This document shows, piece after piece, positions 47,446-56,565 of a DNA stretch of 64,000 nt. The stretch is from G963677325 sp963810555. Its GTDB lineage: Bacteria > Bacteroidota > Bacteroidia > Bacteroidales > Prolixibacteraceae. Within the stretch, counting starts at the first letter, position 1. Each line of letters starts with the position of its first letter. The stretch covers positions 1-64,000 of the forward strand of contig CAWENX010000005.1 in assembly GCA_963810555.1 (NCBI GenBank), given 5' to 3'. The translations under genes and the position numbers were made by a program. The notes beneath the pieces are model-generated. The model had not been told where the DNA came from and did not search any database. It saw only the letters and a list, made by a program, of their open reading frames with translations.

Positions 47446-48480
47446 ATGCAGATAATTGATTCTGAATGTTTTATAAAAGAAAGCAGGGACATTCCCGTTG
47501 TGGATGTAAGATCCCCTGCAGAATTCGCTGAAGGTCATATTCCCGGAGCATTTAATATGCCTTTGCTTAATAATAAGGAAAGAAATATTGTAGGTAAGCT
47601 TTATGTTGACAAAGGAAAACAAACTGCAATTGAAATCGGACTTGAAATCATCGGCCCAAAGATGGCTGAATTTCTGCGTGAAGCTTCAAGAATAGCAATT
47701 TCTGGTGAATTGCTGGTTTATTGCTGGCGGGGAGGAATGCGTTCGGAAAGTATGGCATGGCTATTCGCACGGACCGGAATCCAGTGTTCCGTCCTGAAAG
47801 GTGGATATAAGGCTTATCGCAATTATCTGCTTCAGGAAACAGGGAATATTCCCGGTCTGATAATTCTTGAAGGACCAACAGGGAGCGGAAAAACTGAAAT
47901 TTTGCTCAAATTGAAATCCCTGGGTGAACAGGTAATCGACCTTGAAGATTTAGCCTGCCATAAAGGTTCTGTATTCGGCGGGATCGGAAAGGAATCGCAA
48001 CCCACAACACAGCAATTCCAGAATAACCTCTTTGAAGAACTTCTTAAATCAGACAGAACCGCAAGAATATGGGTTGAAGGTGAAAGCAGGAAAATTGGAA
48101 ATATATACCTCACTGACACATTTTGGAACAGAATGAAGGAAGCTCCATTAATTGAAATTAATGTTCCCCGCGAAGAACGTGTAAAAAGGATTGTTGCAGA
48201 ATATGGAAATCTCCCTGAAGAGGAAATCAAATATGCAATTGAAAGCTTATCCAAAAGAATTGGTGCAGTCCGAAAGAATGAAATCCTTAAAAAATATCAT
48301 GAAAAACAACTGCATCTCACTGCAGTTCAACTACTTGATTATTATGATAAAATCTATGAAGAAAGTAAGTTAAAATATAATGGGAACAGAATTAAAATAT
48401 CTTTGCCTGATGGAAATGCACAGGAAAATGCCAGAATTCTGCTGGATAAGATCACTCAACATAAAGTCTATACGCTATAG
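47446..48480 (+). CDS. mnmH: tRNA 2-selenouridine synthase
   Basis: Replaces sulfur by selenium at the wobble 2-thiouridine of tRNAs for Lys, Glu and Gln. It is 344 residues. The N-terminal rhodanese domain carries catalytic Cys93 in VYCWRGGMRSESMAW. The C-terminal P-loop domain has Walker A LEGPTGSGKTEIL near residues 140-150. It is followed by selD, which supplies selenophosphate, separated by a heptamer array. Together they form the minimal selenouridine pathway. Confidence 0.94.
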   Translation: MQIIDSECFIKESRDIPVVDVRSPAEFAEGHIPGAFNMPLLNNKERNIVGKLYVDKGKQTAIEIGLEIIGPKMAEFLREASRIAISGELLVYCWRGGMRSESMAWLFARTGIQCSVLKGGYKAYRNYLLQETGNIPGLIILEGPTGSGKTEILLKLKSLGEQVIDLEDLACHKGSVFGGIGKESQPTTQQFQNNLFEELLKSDRTARIWVEGESRKIGNIYLTDTFWNRMKEAPLIEINVPREERVKRIVAEYGNLPEEEIKYAIESLSKRIGAVRKNEILKKYHEKQLHLTAVQLLDYYDKIYEESKLKYNGNRIKISLPDGNAQENARILLDKITQHKVYTL

Positions 48481-48524
48481 GTTATAGGTTGAAGACTGAA
48501 GGCTAATAGGAAGCTCTTTTAAAA

Positions 48525-48566
48525 TTCGTATTTCGTAATTCGTAATTATTAATTATTAATTATTAT
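48525..48566. repeat. 7-bp tandem array abutting the selD start codon
   Basis: Six heptamers (ttcgtat, ttcgtaa x2, ttattaa x2, ttattat) end exactly at the base before the selD ATG. A weaker heptamer stretch (ctatagg, ttatagg, ttgaaga, ctgaagg) spans the mnmH stop at 48475-48502. The array occupies the ribosome-binding region. Confidence 0.8.
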
Positions 48567-49619
48567 ATGACTGAATTGCAAACAGATACTAATATCAAAC
48601 TTACACATTATTCGCACGGGGCAGGATGCGGATGCAAAATATCCCCAAAAGTCCTGAATCAGATTCTTTCCCAGTGCCATACAGAATTTACTGATCAACG
48701 TCTTCTTGTTGGCAACAGAACCCTGGATGATGCTGCAGTCTATGATATCGGTAATGAACAGGCAATCATCTCAACAACAGATTTCTTCATGCCTATAGTT
48801 GATGATCCTTATGATTTTGGCGGAATTGCTTCTGTGAATGCTATCAGTGATATTTATGCAATGGGGGGAACCCCTCTTATGGCTATTGCAATACTTTGCT
48901 GGCCTTTGAACCTCCTTTCTTCTGAAATTGCAGGTCAGGTAATTGAAGGAGCAAAAAGAGCCTGTGAAAGAGCCGGCATTGCAATTGCCGGAGGGCACAG
49001 TATCGATGGACCTGAACCGATTTTCGGGCTTGCTGTAACAGGAATAGCAAATAAAAATCAAATCCTCAGGAATTGTACAGCGACAGTTGGATGTGAACTT
49101 TATCTAACTAAACCGCTGGGAATCGGAATTCTGACAACAGCTCAAAAGCAGGGAGTATTGCAGGAAAAAGATCTCCTTACTGCTATGGATCTTATGTTGA
49201 CCCTTAACAGCATTGGGAAAGAACTTGGTAATATCGACGGCGTTAAAGCTGTAACTGACGTTACCGGATTTGGATTACTTGGCCACCTTATTGAAATGTG
49301 TGAAGGCAGTGGTTTGAGCGCCCAAATCAGTTTCAATGATATTCCCAAGATTCAAAATATAGATTATTACATCAAAAAGAAGACATTTCCCGGAGGAACA
49401 TTCAGGAATTTTTACAGCTATGGCCATAAAGTATCACAAATGGCTGATGATATAAAATGCATACTCTGTGATCCCCAAACCAGCGGAGGATTACTTGTTG
49501 CGGTAGAACCTAACGGGAAAAATGCTTTTCTTAATAAAACAAGAGATTATGGCCTTAACTTAAAACCATTCGGTGTTCTTAAAAAGAAAAGTGAAACTGT
49601 CGTCGAAATAAGGGATTGA
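48567..49619 (+). CDS. selD: Selenide, water dikinase (selenophosphate synthase)
   Basis: Makes selenophosphate from selenide and ATP. It is 350 residues. The catalytic segment YSHGAGCGCKISPK contains Cys21 (the Cys/Sec position) and Cys23, so the Cys form. AIRS-like motifs DDAAVYDIG, GGIASVNAISDIYAMGG and GHSIDGPEPIFGLAVTG are present. It pairs with mnmH. No selA, selB or selC is seen, so selenium use here is best explained by selenouridine. Confidence 0.95.
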   Translation: MTELQTDTNIKLTHYSHGAGCGCKISPKVLNQILSQCHTEFTDQRLLVGNRTLDDAAVYDIGNEQAIISTTDFFMPIVDDPYDFGGIASVNAISDIYAMGGTPLMAIAILCWPLNLLSSEIAGQVIEGAKRACERAGIAIAGGHSIDGPEPIFGLAVTGIANKNQILRNCTATVGCELYLTKPLGIGILTTAQKQGVLQEKDLLTAMDLMLTLNSIGKELGNIDGVKAVTDVTGFGLLGHLIEMCEGSGLSAQISFNDIPKIQNIDYYIKKKTFPGGTFRNFYSYGHKVSQMADDIKCILCDPQTSGGLLVAVEPNGKNAFLNKTRDYGLNLKPFGVLKKKSETVVEIRD

Positions 49620-49733
49620 TAATGATCAATGTTAATATTTACAATTCAATGATGTCACAGAGTTTTGGAGTTTAAGCATTTTCTGTTAACTGATTACTGG
49701 TTACTTTCATCTAACTAAAAAATAATTTTCTCA

Positions 49734-51105
49734 TTATGAAGCCATTACAAGAAGCATATTTTGGCTCTTTTCCGACTTCTTTTGATAGTAAATTATTCTT
49801 TTTCCCATGTTCAAGACATTTTTCTGTTGTTCGATGTTTTCATCATATTCAACATGGTCTTTAACAATCTTGTATATTATCCTGGCTAATTTGTGAACCA
49901 CAGCTACAATCGCCTGGTTGTACCCTAATTTTGCTTTCTTTGCCCTGAAAAGATCCCCAAGATAACCCTTGTGATTTTTCAACGTGTTGGCAAACCCTTA
50001 ATATCTGCCCCGCGTAATTTTTTCTCTTTGGCACCTTGCTTGACAAAAGCTTACCACCTGATTTTTTATTGTTTGGAACAACATTCATCCAGCAACAAAA
50101 TTTGTCTCCTGTCGGGAACTTTCTGGTAAAATCAGCGCCAACTTCAGATACAAACTTAAAAGCTGTCAATCCGCTTATGCCCGGTATCCTGGTGATATTG
50201 ACTCCCAATATTTGAAAACAATATTTTTCTGTATCAAAAATGGGGGCATTATTGGCTGTCATCTTCTTCTCAGCCCTTTTAAATTCAAGAGCTTCTTCTT
50301 TCCTGTTTTTCTCAACAACCACTGCGTAGGCCCTTAGCATTTCATCAAGTTTCAAATCAAGCTCCCTGATCTGATCTTGTGTATAAAGATAACAATCCAG
50401 ATTTTGCTTTAATACAAACACCTGGCTTTCTGACCAATTTCCCTCCAGTGATTTAAGGATTTCTTCCCTTTTGGCTTTTACCCTGTAATGAATGTTTTTT
50501 ACCAATTCTTCCGGATCCCGTTCTCCTTTTACAATCAACTGTAAAATTGCCATCCCCGATTTACCCTTAATGTCACTGATCTCCCTGTGGAGTTTAACAT
50601 TCATCATGTCAAGGGATTTTTGTACCCGAAGAAGCGACTGGTTACATCTTTCAACGAGCCTGTCCCTCTTCCGCGATAGATCCTTTATCTCCCTTATCCT
50701 GTTTTCAGGCTGAAAACTCTCGGTCAGCAGCCCATAGATATGTAAAAGCTGTATCCAGGATACATCCACATAATCGGCCTTCTTTTCTCCCAAATTCTTA
50801 ATATGTTTGGCATTGCAAACCACTACGTCAAATACGTTTTCTTCAAGTAAGAAATAGAGTTGTACCCAGTAAATTCCGGTCGCTTCCATTGCCACTGTCT
50901 TAATGTCACAATCTTTTAACCATTTTGCAATTGCCCTCAGGTCACAGGTATAGGCATCAAAACGACGGTTATTATCCGCATCCCTGTCCTCAGGAACACA
51001 AACCTGGTATTCCTTACTGGCCACATCTATCCCTGCAGCATCAGGATTAACAATTAAAAGTTGCGAGCCTTTGTCCTTTTTAATTTATTGAGCTTTCTTT
51101 GCCAT
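49734..51105 (-). pseudogene. IS110-family transposase, broken
   Basis: DEDD-type recombinase of IS110. The N-terminal RuvC-like domain includes the catalytic Asp in AAGIDVASK and the VAMEATGIYWVQLYFLLEE segment; the C-terminal serine domain has GVNITRIPGISGLTAFKFVSEVG and the downstream GDKFCCWMNVVPNNKKSGGK. The gene is damaged. The natural ATG at 51105 (MAKKAQ) is followed by a TAA at 51085-51087, and a 2-base loss near 49990 shifts the last 80 residues (NHKGYLGDLFRAKKAKLGYNQAIVAVVHKLARIIYK). The element is probably inactive unless the breaks are errors. Confidence 0.85.
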
Positions 51106-51340
51106 ATTGTAAAAATTTGGGGTTAAAAGCCCTTTGCCCGCTTTCCCTTGTCGCAATCGACACTGTAAACCTTCATGCGGCCTCATGGGTCCAAAAATCG
51201 CGATACGGACAAGTGGAACCAGTCTGTTCAACGAAGTATTTTTATCTTCACTGTAGAATCTGCTTACTTGCAAAAGGGCACCCCAAATTTGCACATAACT
51301 CCCGTTAGTTCCCATTCGCGCGCTTTTTTAATCAAGGAGG
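51106..51340 (-). ncRNA. Candidate IS110 bridge RNA / left-end region
   Basis: About 235 bp of gene-free sequence lies directly upstream of the IS110 transposase on its coding strand. In the IS110 group this is where the bridge RNA, which pairs with donor and target DNA, is encoded. I did not work out a fold or the guide loops; the call rests on position and the absence of ORFs. Confidence 0.3.
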
Positions 51341-51371
51341 TCTGTTCAATGTTTACTTAATAACTAACGAG

Positions 51372-51821
51372 ATGCCTTTCATTAAAATACACCGCGGTTC
51401 ATCTGTTCTGCTGACTCCTCATTTCAGGGAATCTGAATTTTTCTGTAAGTCTCTTGACTTCAAAAGAGATTGGCATCTTCTCGACTGAAGTCTTGTTATG
51501 GCAGCTGAAATTGTCCGTGAATTTGCCGATGCTCCTATTCTTATTTCAAGTTCCTTCCGTACTCCTGACGACAATAAGGCCAGCGGCGGTACGCCTGACT
51601 CTTTTCATTTGAGAGGCATGGCAATAGACCTTCGCTGCCTGTTCGACCTCCGGGCGAGTCCCTTAAAACAGGAACTGATCAATGAAAATCTTTTCCGAAG
51701 AGGCTTTCTTTATCATTCCCTCCGCTCTGCCAGCATTAACAGCTTCGGCATCAGCGAACGTTTTCTGCATATCGATACTTGTTCATTCGGCTATACTCAG
51801 GATGCTGAATTTGGCTCTTAG
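51372..51821 (+). pseudogene. M15-family D-Ala-D-Ala carboxypeptidase-like peptidase with in-frame TGA
   Basis: A 150-codon frame from ATG 51372 encodes MPFIKIHRGSSVLLTPHFRE to DWHLLD, a TGA at 51486-51488, then SLVMAAEIVREFADAPILIS in the same frame. The peptidase core carries zinc ligands His and Asp in DSFHLRGMAIDL and His in FLHIDT, plus SSFRTPDDN. Such enzymes trim peptidoglycan stem peptides and are common in phages and Bacteroidota. The TGA replaces what would probably be CGA (Arg). Restart at the ATG at 51498 would lose about a quarter of the protein but keep the core. Confidence 0.75.
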
Positions 51822-51891
51822 GCACTTTGGTATTACTGATTATTCTAAAACCTACTCCAATTAAAAAATGCACTGTAATGATTAATTTCGG

Positions 51892-52533
51892 TCAGCATTT
51901 TAAGCAGTTAGTTTGCCTGTTTTTTGCTTTTTCAAACGACTCCCTTCCCTCATTAAAAGAGAAATAAGTTAATCCTGCCGCACCGAATATGTCAGCCCAT
52001 GCAAAACCTGATATCTCGTAAATCAGGCTCGAAGCAAGCAGGACCAACGACATGTAAACACAAATTAGAGTGCATTTGCTGTCTGCAATGACCGGCTCCG
52101 AATTCAGCTTCCTTCCCGTATTTTTTTTAGCCCGTGTCAGCCAAATCATGACAAGGATAGAGATAATGGATATGATGATTCCCGGTGTGGTTGTTTCAGG
52201 CTTGTGATGTTGAATTATGCTGAATATTATACCTATAAGTAAGCCTGCTGATAAAAGGTAAAATGAAGTTCCTGTGATCCTTAATGCGGTGAATTCAGGA
52301 CGGCTGACAGGGCTGCCGGGATTTCTTCTTATTCTGACAATCATTATTGCAATTCCCAATCCTGACATCACCTCGATAAAACTGTCTGCACCAAAGCCGA
52401 AAAGCGTAAGCGTTTCATCCTCATAGCCAAAAAACAAGGAAACAAGACCTTCAGCTATATTATAAAAAATGGTGAAAAGGCTTAAAAAGTAAGCTTTCCT
52501 GTAAAGTTTCTCCTCTGAACTGTTCATTTCCAA
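51892..52533 (-). CDS. CDF-like cation transporter (membrane domain only)
   Basis: A 213-residue integral membrane protein with about six helices, resembling the transmembrane half of cation diffusion facilitators (LFGFGADSFIEVMSGLGIAI and IADSKCTLICVYMS, corresponding to metal-site helices). The cytoplasmic cupredoxin-like C-terminal domain of full CDF proteins is absent, and the protein ends in a Cys-containing tail (NCLKC). A role in divalent metal export is inferred. Monocistronic; small forms like this occur in Bacteroidota. Confidence 0.8.
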   Translation of the reverse strand: MEMNSSEEKLYRKAYFLSLFTIFYNIAEGLVSLFFGYEDETLTLFGFGADSFIEVMSGLGIAIMIVRIRRNPGSPVSRPEFTALRITGTSFYLLSAGLLIGIIFSIIQHHKPETTTPGIIISIISILVMIWLTRAKKNTGRKLNSEPVIADSKCTLICVYMSLVLLASSLIYEISGFAWADIFGAAGLTYFSFNEGRESFEKAKNRQTNCLKC

Positions 52534-52729
52534 TTTCTTAATATAAATGGAACGAATGTAGCAAAGTTAATCTTTCAACTGATACGGTGTTTGGAAGTGA
52601 AGTATTCTGGTGTTATTAATAAAGCCTTCAGACAATAAGAAAAGAAATGCAAAATTAGATGATTCATACATTTCTCTCATTATTTAATTCCTTAATCATT
52701 TACAACCTATAATCTGAAGACTCTCCGGC

Positions 52730-53290
52730 ATCTTGTATTGATTCCCCTTGAAAAAGCTGGTTCGTTTGTCATAAAAACACAATGGGAACGACCTTCTTCA
52801 GATCATTCCCATTCATCTCCGGTAAATTTCTTCGCCTTCGAAGTCAGGCTACGGTTATTAGGCTGGTCACAAAAACTCAATCTACTGCTTTCGCATTCAA
52901 TAACGGTTTCTGCAACCCGTGGTCTTCGGGTTTTGCTTTCTACGGCGTTGCCCTCTGACTGTCCATTCGGCATCTTTTAGTTTGCCTTCCCGGACGGAGC
53001 GTTCATCAGACACCAGTATCCGGCATTTCTTTCGATTTGCTTTCAAACCGTGTGGACCTTCCGGTTTTCACCCTTCAAAATCCCGGAAAATTTCAGTCAC
53101 TTTCGCTTCTTCCATCTTCCGCTTATTCACCCAATCATAATAAAGATCTCTCTTCCTGCGATTAACTGAACAATCGGAGCGAATCCTGTCATTCAGTCTC
53201 CAACACTTACAACACGCAGGCCCGTCGACCCGGACGAACCGGTTGTTTGCCCACCTAAGAGCCATTCTCCGATTCCGCATTTTCAGTGAA
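52730..53290 (-). other. Unassigned structured block, probably non-coding or a relic
   Basis: Relatively GC-rich compared with the flanking intergenic DNA, with several hairpins: GGGAACGA/TCATTCCC at 52790-52813 and AACCCG/CGGGTT at 52914-52932. On the minus strand a 70-codon frame (53068-53280) starts MRNRRMALRWANNRF, includes GPACCKCWRLND and stops after IFRDFEG; the same frame stays open again for about 50 codons afterwards. I recognise no family. Nothing else is seen in 52534-53610. Confidence 0.45.
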
Positions 53291-53610
53291 ACCTTTTATC
53301 GCTCACCTGATACACAAATATACTCATGATAATTTCATTTTCCAAATTTCTTTCCTGAATTATATATTGTTTAATAAGCATCATTTCAGGCAGATACTGT
53401 TATATTGAAAATAAATTAAACAATTTTTAAGAATAATTAACAATAGCTGTATTGAAATTCTATGACCTGAGGATGATTGGATCAGATTAAAGAATTTTCT
53501 GCGGGGAATCTAACCCGGAGGTTCTGTTGGAGGGGAGCACTTTTTTCATATCAAACTCAGGTTAATTTTGTGTAATTTTGTTCACACAAAAAGATTTAGT
53601 CCGGATTTTC

Positions 53611-54483
53611 ATGCGCTATTTGTTTATAGTCAATCCTATGGCAGGAATGGGAGGGAAACGTAAAATTCCCGATCTGATCGGTCATTCATTCAGGCATAAT
53701 CCATCGGATGTACGTGTTCTTTTCACCCGCTGTCCGGGCGATGCGAGGGTCATTGTGAAGGAGCATTTCGACGAATTCGATGTATTCGTTGCGGTTGGCG
53801 GTGATGGGACAACCAATGAAGTTGTTTCTGCATTATCGGGGACAAATAAGATTATGGGAATAATTCCCACAGGTTCGGGTAATGCGCTGGGCAGGGAATT
53901 GGGTATTTCAATGACTCCTTCATCTGCCTTAAAAAGTCTGCTGAAAGCTGAAGTCAAAAAAATTGATACAGGCCTGGTAAATGAGAAGTACAGATTTGTA
54001 AATATTTGCGGATTTGGATTTGATGAGCATATTGCAAGCTGTTTCGATCATGCGGTAAATCGTGGTCCTGTTACCTATATATCGTTTGTTTTGAAAGAAT
54101 TTCCTCTTTATTGTCCGAATACATATGATATAGAGATTGACGGGAAAAAACTTACAAAAAGGGCATTTGTCCTGACAATTGCCAATACATCCCAATATGG
54201 CAACAATGCTTTTATTGCCCCAAAAGCGGTTCTCGATGACGGGATTTTTGATATCTGTATCATGAGGCCTTTCCCGGTTGGTGTAGCCCCTGAAATGTTT
54301 ATCCGTCTGCTGAATAAACAGCTTGACAGTTCACGCTATTGTGAATATTATAAGGCAAAAAAAATAGTAGTGACCGGAGCCAATCTCAATTTCCAGGTTG
54401 ACGGGGAACCTGTCAGTAACAATTACCGGGTTGAGATTGTCGTCGATCCGTTGTCGCTCAATATTTTAGCACCAAAAAAGTAA
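53611..54483 (+). CDS. Diacylglycerol kinase-family lipid kinase
   Basis: ATP-dependent lipid kinase of the DagK/YegS family. I use the ATG at 53611 (MRYLFIVNPMAGMGG); the upstream TTG at 53578 adds 11 unconserved residues. The catalytic-domain motif AVGGDGTTNEVVSALSG is near residues 58-74, with IPTGSGNALGRELGI and the C-terminal beta domain ending NFQVDGEPV. Likely substrates are diacylglycerol or related lipids at the membrane. Convergent with the nitroreductase gene, 21 bp apart. Confidence 0.9.
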   Translation: MRYLFIVNPMAGMGGKRKIPDLIGHSFRHNPSDVRVLFTRCPGDARVIVKEHFDEFDVFVAVGGDGTTNEVVSALSGTNKIMGIIPTGSGNALGRELGISMTPSSALKSLLKAEVKKIDTGLVNEKYRFVNICGFGFDEHIASCFDHAVNRGPVTYISFVLKEFPLYCPNTYDIEIDGKKLTKRAFVLTIANTSQYGNNAFIAPKAVLDDGIFDICIMRPFPVGVAPEMFIRLLNKQLDSSRYCEYYKAKKIVVTGANLNFQVDGEPVSNNYRVEIVVDPLSLNILAPKK

Positions 54484-54504
54484 AAAAGGCAGTCATACCC
54501 AAGC

Positions 54505-55128
54505 TCATTCCTTTGGCCACCCAACGGTTTGGCAGAGAATGACCCTCTGATGTTCCCGTAAGTTCAGCCTGGTGTTGATATCTTCAGGGAATGACCCTCT
54601 CACAACAGCTGCAAGTCCGGCAGAAGCGCAATAGAGATAGATATTTTGTGCAATAAAACCCGTATTGGCATAAGAAGCGGTTGGCTTATCCTCAAAGTTT
54701 TCGACTTTTGCCCGGTCAAGATCTGCAACAAAAACAAGGTTAAGCGGAGCAGTTCCCACAAAATCCTGTTTTCCTGTTGCGCTTCGAAGATCATCATCGC
54801 CAAGTTTTATTATACTTTGCTTATATGCATTATAAAGATAAAATCCTTCCTGTCTGACCACATAAATATCCATTTCCTGGAGGTTCTGCGAGGAAGGAGC
54901 AGTCCTTTTCCCTGTCTCGCGGTTAATTCCCCATCCTGCCCATAACAGATTGGAGAGAGTCTGCATGTCGATATCCTTTTCGGCAAATTCACGAACAGAT
55001 TGACGTTTGTTCAATGCATCCATTAGCGGCATACCACCTGAACGTTGTGGTTCAGGTAGTCTTATTTCCTGGGCTGTTACTGCCGAAGATAATGTAAGCA
55101 CAATAATTAAAATTATCATTGTTTTCAT
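54505..55128 (-). CDS. Exported SagB/ThcOx-type nitroreductase
   Basis: A 207-residue FMN-dependent oxidoreductase with a signal peptide (MIILIIVLTLSSAVTAQ). Nitroreductase motifs include LNKRQSVREFAEKDIDMQTLSNLLWAGWGINR and the C-terminal GFIAQNIYLYCASAGLAAVVRGSF. It resembles SagB-type dehydrogenases that oxidise azolines in peptide natural products, but most exported Bacteroidota members are stand-alone and of unknown substrate. No precursor peptide or cyclodehydratase is nearby. Confidence 0.85.
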   Translation of the reverse strand: MKTMIILIIVLTLSSAVTAQEIRLPEPQRSGGMPLMDALNKRQSVREFAEKDIDMQTLSNLLWAGWGINRETGKRTAPSSQNLQEMDIYVVRQEGFYLYNAYKQSIIKLGDDDLRSATGKQDFVGTAPLNLVFVADLDRAKVENFEDKPTASYANTGFIAQNIYLYCASAGLAAVVRGSFPEDINTRLNLREHQRVILCQTVGWPKE

Positions 55129-55173
55129 AGTGATTGAAATTTGGATTACTCTTGAATGTCCCCTTATTCCCCA

Positions 55174-55437
55174 TTATATATTAATTACATAGGCCTTAAC
55201 ATCTTCAGCTCCGATTTTCCTGTCACATAAAATAATAAGGCGTTCAATCACATTGCGGAATTCCCTGATATTGCCTGTCCATGAATATTTTTGCAATTCC
55301 CCGATAGCCTCCGGGGTTATTTCTTTGGGCAACTGGCCATATTCCGCACAGATTTTGCTTATGAAAAAATCTGCAAGCAGCGGAATATCTTCTTTTCGGT
55401 CATCGAGAGAAGGAACATGAATAAGGATTACACTCAA
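55174..55437 (-). CDS. NtrC-type regulator, C-terminal AAA+ part (frameshifted)
   Basis: Completes the sigma-54-type activator encoded at 55400-56332. It carries the end of the AAA+ domain: VILIHVPSLDDRKEDIPLLADFF and WTGNIREFRNVIERLIILC (sensor 2 Arg). It stops at KAYVINI with no Fis-type helix-turn-helix. The two ORFs join after removing one base from the T run near 55462 (KFREDLYHRLSVI). Confidence 0.82.
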   Translation of the reverse strand: MSVILIHVPSLDDRKEDIPLLADFFISKICAEYGQLPKEITPEAIGELQKYSWTGNIREFRNVIERLIILCDRKIGAEDVKAYVINI

Positions 55438-56332
55438 CCTGTGATAAAGATCCTCGCGGAAATTTGCTCTTTTTTATCTCTTCCAGCAAATCCTTGTTTG
55501 TTGCTGCGATTACTCTGACATCCACCTTAATGGTAGAATCATTCCCAACCCTTGTGATAATATTTTCCTGCAGGGCACGCAATACTTTCGATTGTGCTGA
55601 AAGGCTCATATCCCCGATTTCATCCAGGAAAAGTGTACCGCCATCGGCCTGTTCAAACTTTCCCTTACGTTGTTTTATAGCTGATGTAAATGCACCTTTT
55701 TCATGACCGAATAATTCACTCTCAATCAGTTCTGAAGGTATAGCGGCACAGTTGACTTCAACGAAAGGCCCTTCAGCGCGGGGTGACAATTCATGAATTC
55801 GGTGGGCAATCAGTTCTTTTCCCGATCCGCTTGGACCGGTAATCAGCACCTTCGCTTCTGTTGGTGCAACACGGTCAGCAGTTTCCAGTACTTTTTTAAT
55901 CTGCGGAGATTCACCAATGATCTCGTATTGCTTAAAAGCTTTTTGCTTAAGAATCTTTGTTTCTTTAACCAGGGTAGATTTATCGCCGGCATTTCTGATT
56001 GTGATGAGCAGACGATTTAAATCGAGAGGTTTGACAATGAAATCATAGGCACCCAATTTGATCGATTCAACTGCTGTATCAATATTCCCATGACCTGAAA
56101 TCATAACGACTGTCGTTTCAGGTTTTATCTCCATAATCTTTTTAAGGACTTCTAATCCGTCCATTTCAGGCATCTTTATATCGCACAGTATAATGTCATA
56201 GTCTTTGGACCTGACGAATTCAAGTCCTGTTATGCCATTTTCAGCTGCATCGACCGAATATCCCTCCAGACCAAGGATATCTTTTAATGTATTCCGGATG
56301 CTTCGTTCGTCGTCAATTACCAGTATATTCAT
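55400..56332 (-). CDS. Sigma-54-dependent response regulator, receiver and AAA+ part
   Basis: NtrC/NtrX-type regulator. The receiver domain (LVIDDERSIRNTLKDIL; acceptor Asp in IILCDIKMPEMDG; IVKPLDL) is followed by the AAA+ ATPase with Walker A GPSGSGKELIAH, the sigma-54 contact loop GAFTSA instead of GAFTGA, and Walker B GGTLFLDEIGDMS. The last 23 residues of this ORF are out of frame. The full protein would be about 386 residues. The DNA-binding domain is missing from the end, as in some Bacteroidota homologues. Confidence 0.88.
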   Translation of the reverse strand: MNILVIDDERSIRNTLKDILGLEGYSVDAAENGITGLEFVRSKDYDIILCDIKMPEMDGLEVLKKIMEIKPETTVVMISGHGNIDTAVESIKLGAYDFIVKPLDLNRLLITIRNAGDKSTLVKETKILKQKAFKQYEIIGESPQIKKVLETADRVAPTEAKVLITGPSGSGKELIAHRIHELSPRAEGPFVEVNCAAIPSELIESELFGHEKGAFTSAIKQRKGKFEQADGGTLFLDEIGDMSLSAQSKVLRALQENIITRVGNDSTIKVDVRVIAATNKDLLEEIKKSKFPRGSLSQVECNPYSCSFSR

Positions 56333-56333
56333 T

Positions 56334-56402
56334 GAATTAAGGAATTAAGGAATTAAGAATAAGGGAACAGGCAATAGGGAGTGAACAATAAATAGTGAAC
56401 AG
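56334..56402. repeat. 8- then 7-bp tandem array upstream of the NtrC-type gene
   Basis: Three octamers gaattaag lead into heptamers aataagg, gaacagg, caatagg, gagtgaa, caataaa and tagtgaa. The array begins within the first codons of the regulator gene and extends through its leader. No feature is seen from 56403 to 56565. Confidence 0.65.
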
Positions 56403-56565
56403 ACCTCCACGATATAATAAACTCGCAAATTCCGCACTTGCAGGACTAACTTCTTTGTTTCACACAAAGACTTTGTGACCTTTTCGTAAACCTTTTTGGT
56501 CTTTGCGTGAAATTTTATGATGTTCATTACTAGTGATTTAAATTTTAGTTAGATGAAAGTAATCA

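Noticed and set aside
51486..51488. In-frame TGA of the M15 peptidase as a selenocysteine codon, given selD nearby
   Set aside because: The TGA is not at a catalytic position, no selA, selB or selC is visible and no SECIS-like hairpin was recognised. A C-to-T change or error is simpler.
53068..53280. A 70-codon minus-strand frame with CCKC as a small zinc protein
   Set aside because: It has no recognised family, the open reading continues past a stop in the same frame, and the region looks like a structured non-coding block; kept only as an unassigned block.
54505..55128. SagB-like nitroreductase as part of a thiazole/oxazole peptide cluster
   Set aside because: No cyclodehydratase, precursor peptide or exporter lies next to it; the ABC pair is more than 2 kb away, separated by a regulator and ppx/gppA.
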